A DNA stretch of 64,000 nt from contig CAMYLZ010000009.1 in the NCBI GenBank assembly GCA_947259375.1, positions 62,001 to 126,000 of the forward strand, given 5' to 3'. How positions within the stretch are numbered: position 1 is the first letter of the stretch; every line of letters starts with the position of its first letter. Source of the stretch: an uncultured Parvularculaceae bacterium (GTDB lineage: Bacteria > Pseudomonadota > Alphaproteobacteria > Caulobacterales > Parvularculaceae). Under the pieces are notes generated by a model. That model worked only from the letters and a program-made list of their open reading frames with translations. It was not told the origin of the DNA and did not search any database. The position numbers were made by a program, and so were the translations under genes. This document shows positions 63,072-64,000 of the stretch, one piece after another.

Positions 63072-64000
63072 GTGGCGAATAAATTTTTGTCCACCTTGTT
63101 CGGGAAGCGGAAAAACCAAAAAGCGGAGGCTTCCGCGCTTGAGCAGGCAGAGCCGGAACGCGGCGAGCCCGAGTCGGGCGAAGCGGAACAGGCTGAAGCC
63201 GGCCCGTCGACGCCGGATCAGGGCGGCAAGGTGCGTGCCGAACCGGCGCCGGGGTCTGTTGGCGCCGCCGGGACGCAGGCGACGCCCGAAGCTTGTGAAC
63301 CAGAGCAGCAAGAACCCAAACCAACTGAGCCGGAAGTCGCAGCGCCGGAAGTTGCAGCGCCAGGCGACGCCCGACCGCAAGCGCCGAGCCCGGCGACAAT
63401 AACGCCGGCGGACGCGGCGACGCCCGCGCCTGAATCCGAATCCGAACCCGAAAAAAAACGCGGCTGGTTCTCGCGCTTGCGCGACGGTCTGTCGAAATCC
63501 TCAAACCGGCTGAGCGAAGGCGTTGCTGCGATCTTCACCAAGCGCAAGCTTGATGACGAGATGCTTGAGGATTTGCACGACCTTCTGATTACGGCCGATC
63601 TCGGCGTTCCCGCTGCAACGCGGATCACCGATGCGTTGGCCAGAGACAAATTCGACAAGGACATCGCCGGCGACGAGGTGCGCGCGGCGCTGGCGGCTGA
63701 GGTCGCCGCGACGCTGAAACCGCTCGAGGCGCCGCTCGACATTGACGGCGCGAAGCGCCCGCACATCCTGTTGATGGTCGGCGTCAATGGCGCGGGCAAG
63801 ACCACGACCATCGGCAAGCTTGCGCGCAAATTCGCCGATGACGGGTTGAAAGTGGTGCTCGCCGCCGGCGACACCTTCCGTGCGGCGGCGATTGAGCAAT
63901 TACAGGTCTGGGGCGAGCGCGCCGGCGCGCCGGTGGTGGCGCGCGCGGTCGGCGCCGATGCGGCGGGCCTTGCTTTCGACGCGGTCAAGCAGGCGCAGGA
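63072..64000 (+). CDS. ftsY: Signal recognition particle receptor FtsY (3' end beyond window)
   Basis: 309 codons visible from the GTG at 63072 and open at the window edge. FtsY docks Ffh-4.5S RNA-ribosome complexes at the membrane. A short basic start (ANKFLSTLFGKRKNQK) is followed by an acidic, Pro/Ala/Glu-rich A domain of about 110 residues. The N domain begins GWFSRLRDGLSKSSNRLSEG. The G domain holds the P-loop GVNGAGKTTTIGKLA (near 237-251) and AAGDTFRAAAIEQL. The missing part should carry the DTAGR and TKLD motifs. AGAGGG lies ten bases upstream of the GTG. The partner RNA gene is at 23621. Confidence 0.95.
   Translation, partial: MANKFLSTLFGKRKNQKAEASALEQAEPERGEPESGEAEQAEAGPSTPDQGGKVRAEPAPGSVGAAGTQATPEACEPEQQEPKPTEPEVAAPEVAAPGDARPQAPSPATITPADAATPAPESESEPEKKRGWFSRLRDGLSKSSNRLSEGVAAIFTKRKLDDEMLEDLHDLLITADLGVPAATRITDALARDKFDKDIAGDEVRAALAAEVAATLKPLEAPLDIDGAKRPHILLMVGVNGAGKTTTIGKLARKFADDGLKVVLAAGDTFRAAAIEQLQVWGERAGAPVVARAVGADAAGLAFDAVKQAQ

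Noticed and set aside
63218-63988. A 256-codon minus-strand frame opposite ftsY.
   Set aside because: Ala/Ser/Gly-rich shadow; the plus strand encodes the FtsY N and G domains.

Overview
The window is a chromosomal segment of a GC-rich alphaproteobacterium. The signs are a COQ7-type ubiquinone hydroxylase, the ffs(SRP RNA)-dnaX-ybaB-recR order, an atpHAGDC operon without the Fo genes, the alphaproteobacterial flagellar regulator FlbT, ExoD and DUF1036 proteins, and a TonB receptor. Parvularculaceae or Hyphomonadaceae is my best guess from gene content; no marker here settles the family. Almost all of the window is core genome. No CRISPR array, prophage or complete insertion sequence is visible.

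Layout. 1-5.5 kb: coq7 (cut by the window edge), dsbB, exoD, tRNA-Leu(CAA), yjdM, and a pair of exported proteins (beta-helix; Sel1 plus peptidoglycan binding), then tusA. 5.6-16.8 kb: TonB receptor, the NfeD/NfeD-short/slipin membrane-proteolysis operon, an M28 peptidase, ilvA, a DUF1028 protein and selO. 16.9-20.2 kb: a frameshifted SIMPL lipoprotein, a two-gene unit whose first product looks like a proteasome-type Ntn hydrolase, and a YbjQ protein. 20.3-28.9 kb: cytochrome c, pheA, nudC, SRP RNA, a membrane protein/XRE pair, dnaX-ybaB-recR and rmuC, which converges on a second, diverged rmuC-like gene. 30.7-39.3 kb: def-fmt-truA, dapE/dapD (lysine and peptidoglycan precursors), a HAD nucleotidase, a DUF1036 protein and priA. 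39.2-40.5 kb: an inserted acyltransferase gene bracketed by two diverged copies of the priA 3' end. 40.6-45.4 kb: a PagL-like lipid A deacylase and two tandem S9 peptidases. 45.6-50.6 kb: atpHAGDC. 50.9-64 kb: dut, a DUF2905 protein, an LpoA-like lipoprotein, rsmI-yraN-BON-gshB, a GT4 glycosyltransferase with a membrane protein, lptF-lptG, flbT, mtaB, a tiny basic protein and the start of ftsY.

How they work together. Envelope biogenesis recurs: LptFG exports LPS, PagL would trim lipid A, LpoA-like and PG-binding proteins act at the wall, and DsbB and NfeD/slipin maintain envelope proteins. A second cluster handles DNA and translation (DnaX, YbaB, RecR, PriA, RmuC; Def, Fmt, TruA, RsmI, MtaB). 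ATP synthase F1 and the SRP components (4.5S RNA, FtsY) complete the housekeeping set.

Most notable observations: (1) an A9 run followed at once by TAG in another frame inside dnaX, predicting programmed production of a 404-residue gamma subunit; (2) a 427-residue protein with Thr1 and Asp17 placed as in HslV/Anbu; (3) a duplicated, diverged priA tail around an acquired acyltransferase; (4) a short repeat element between atpD and atpC that separates the epsilon gene from its apparent ribosome-binding site.
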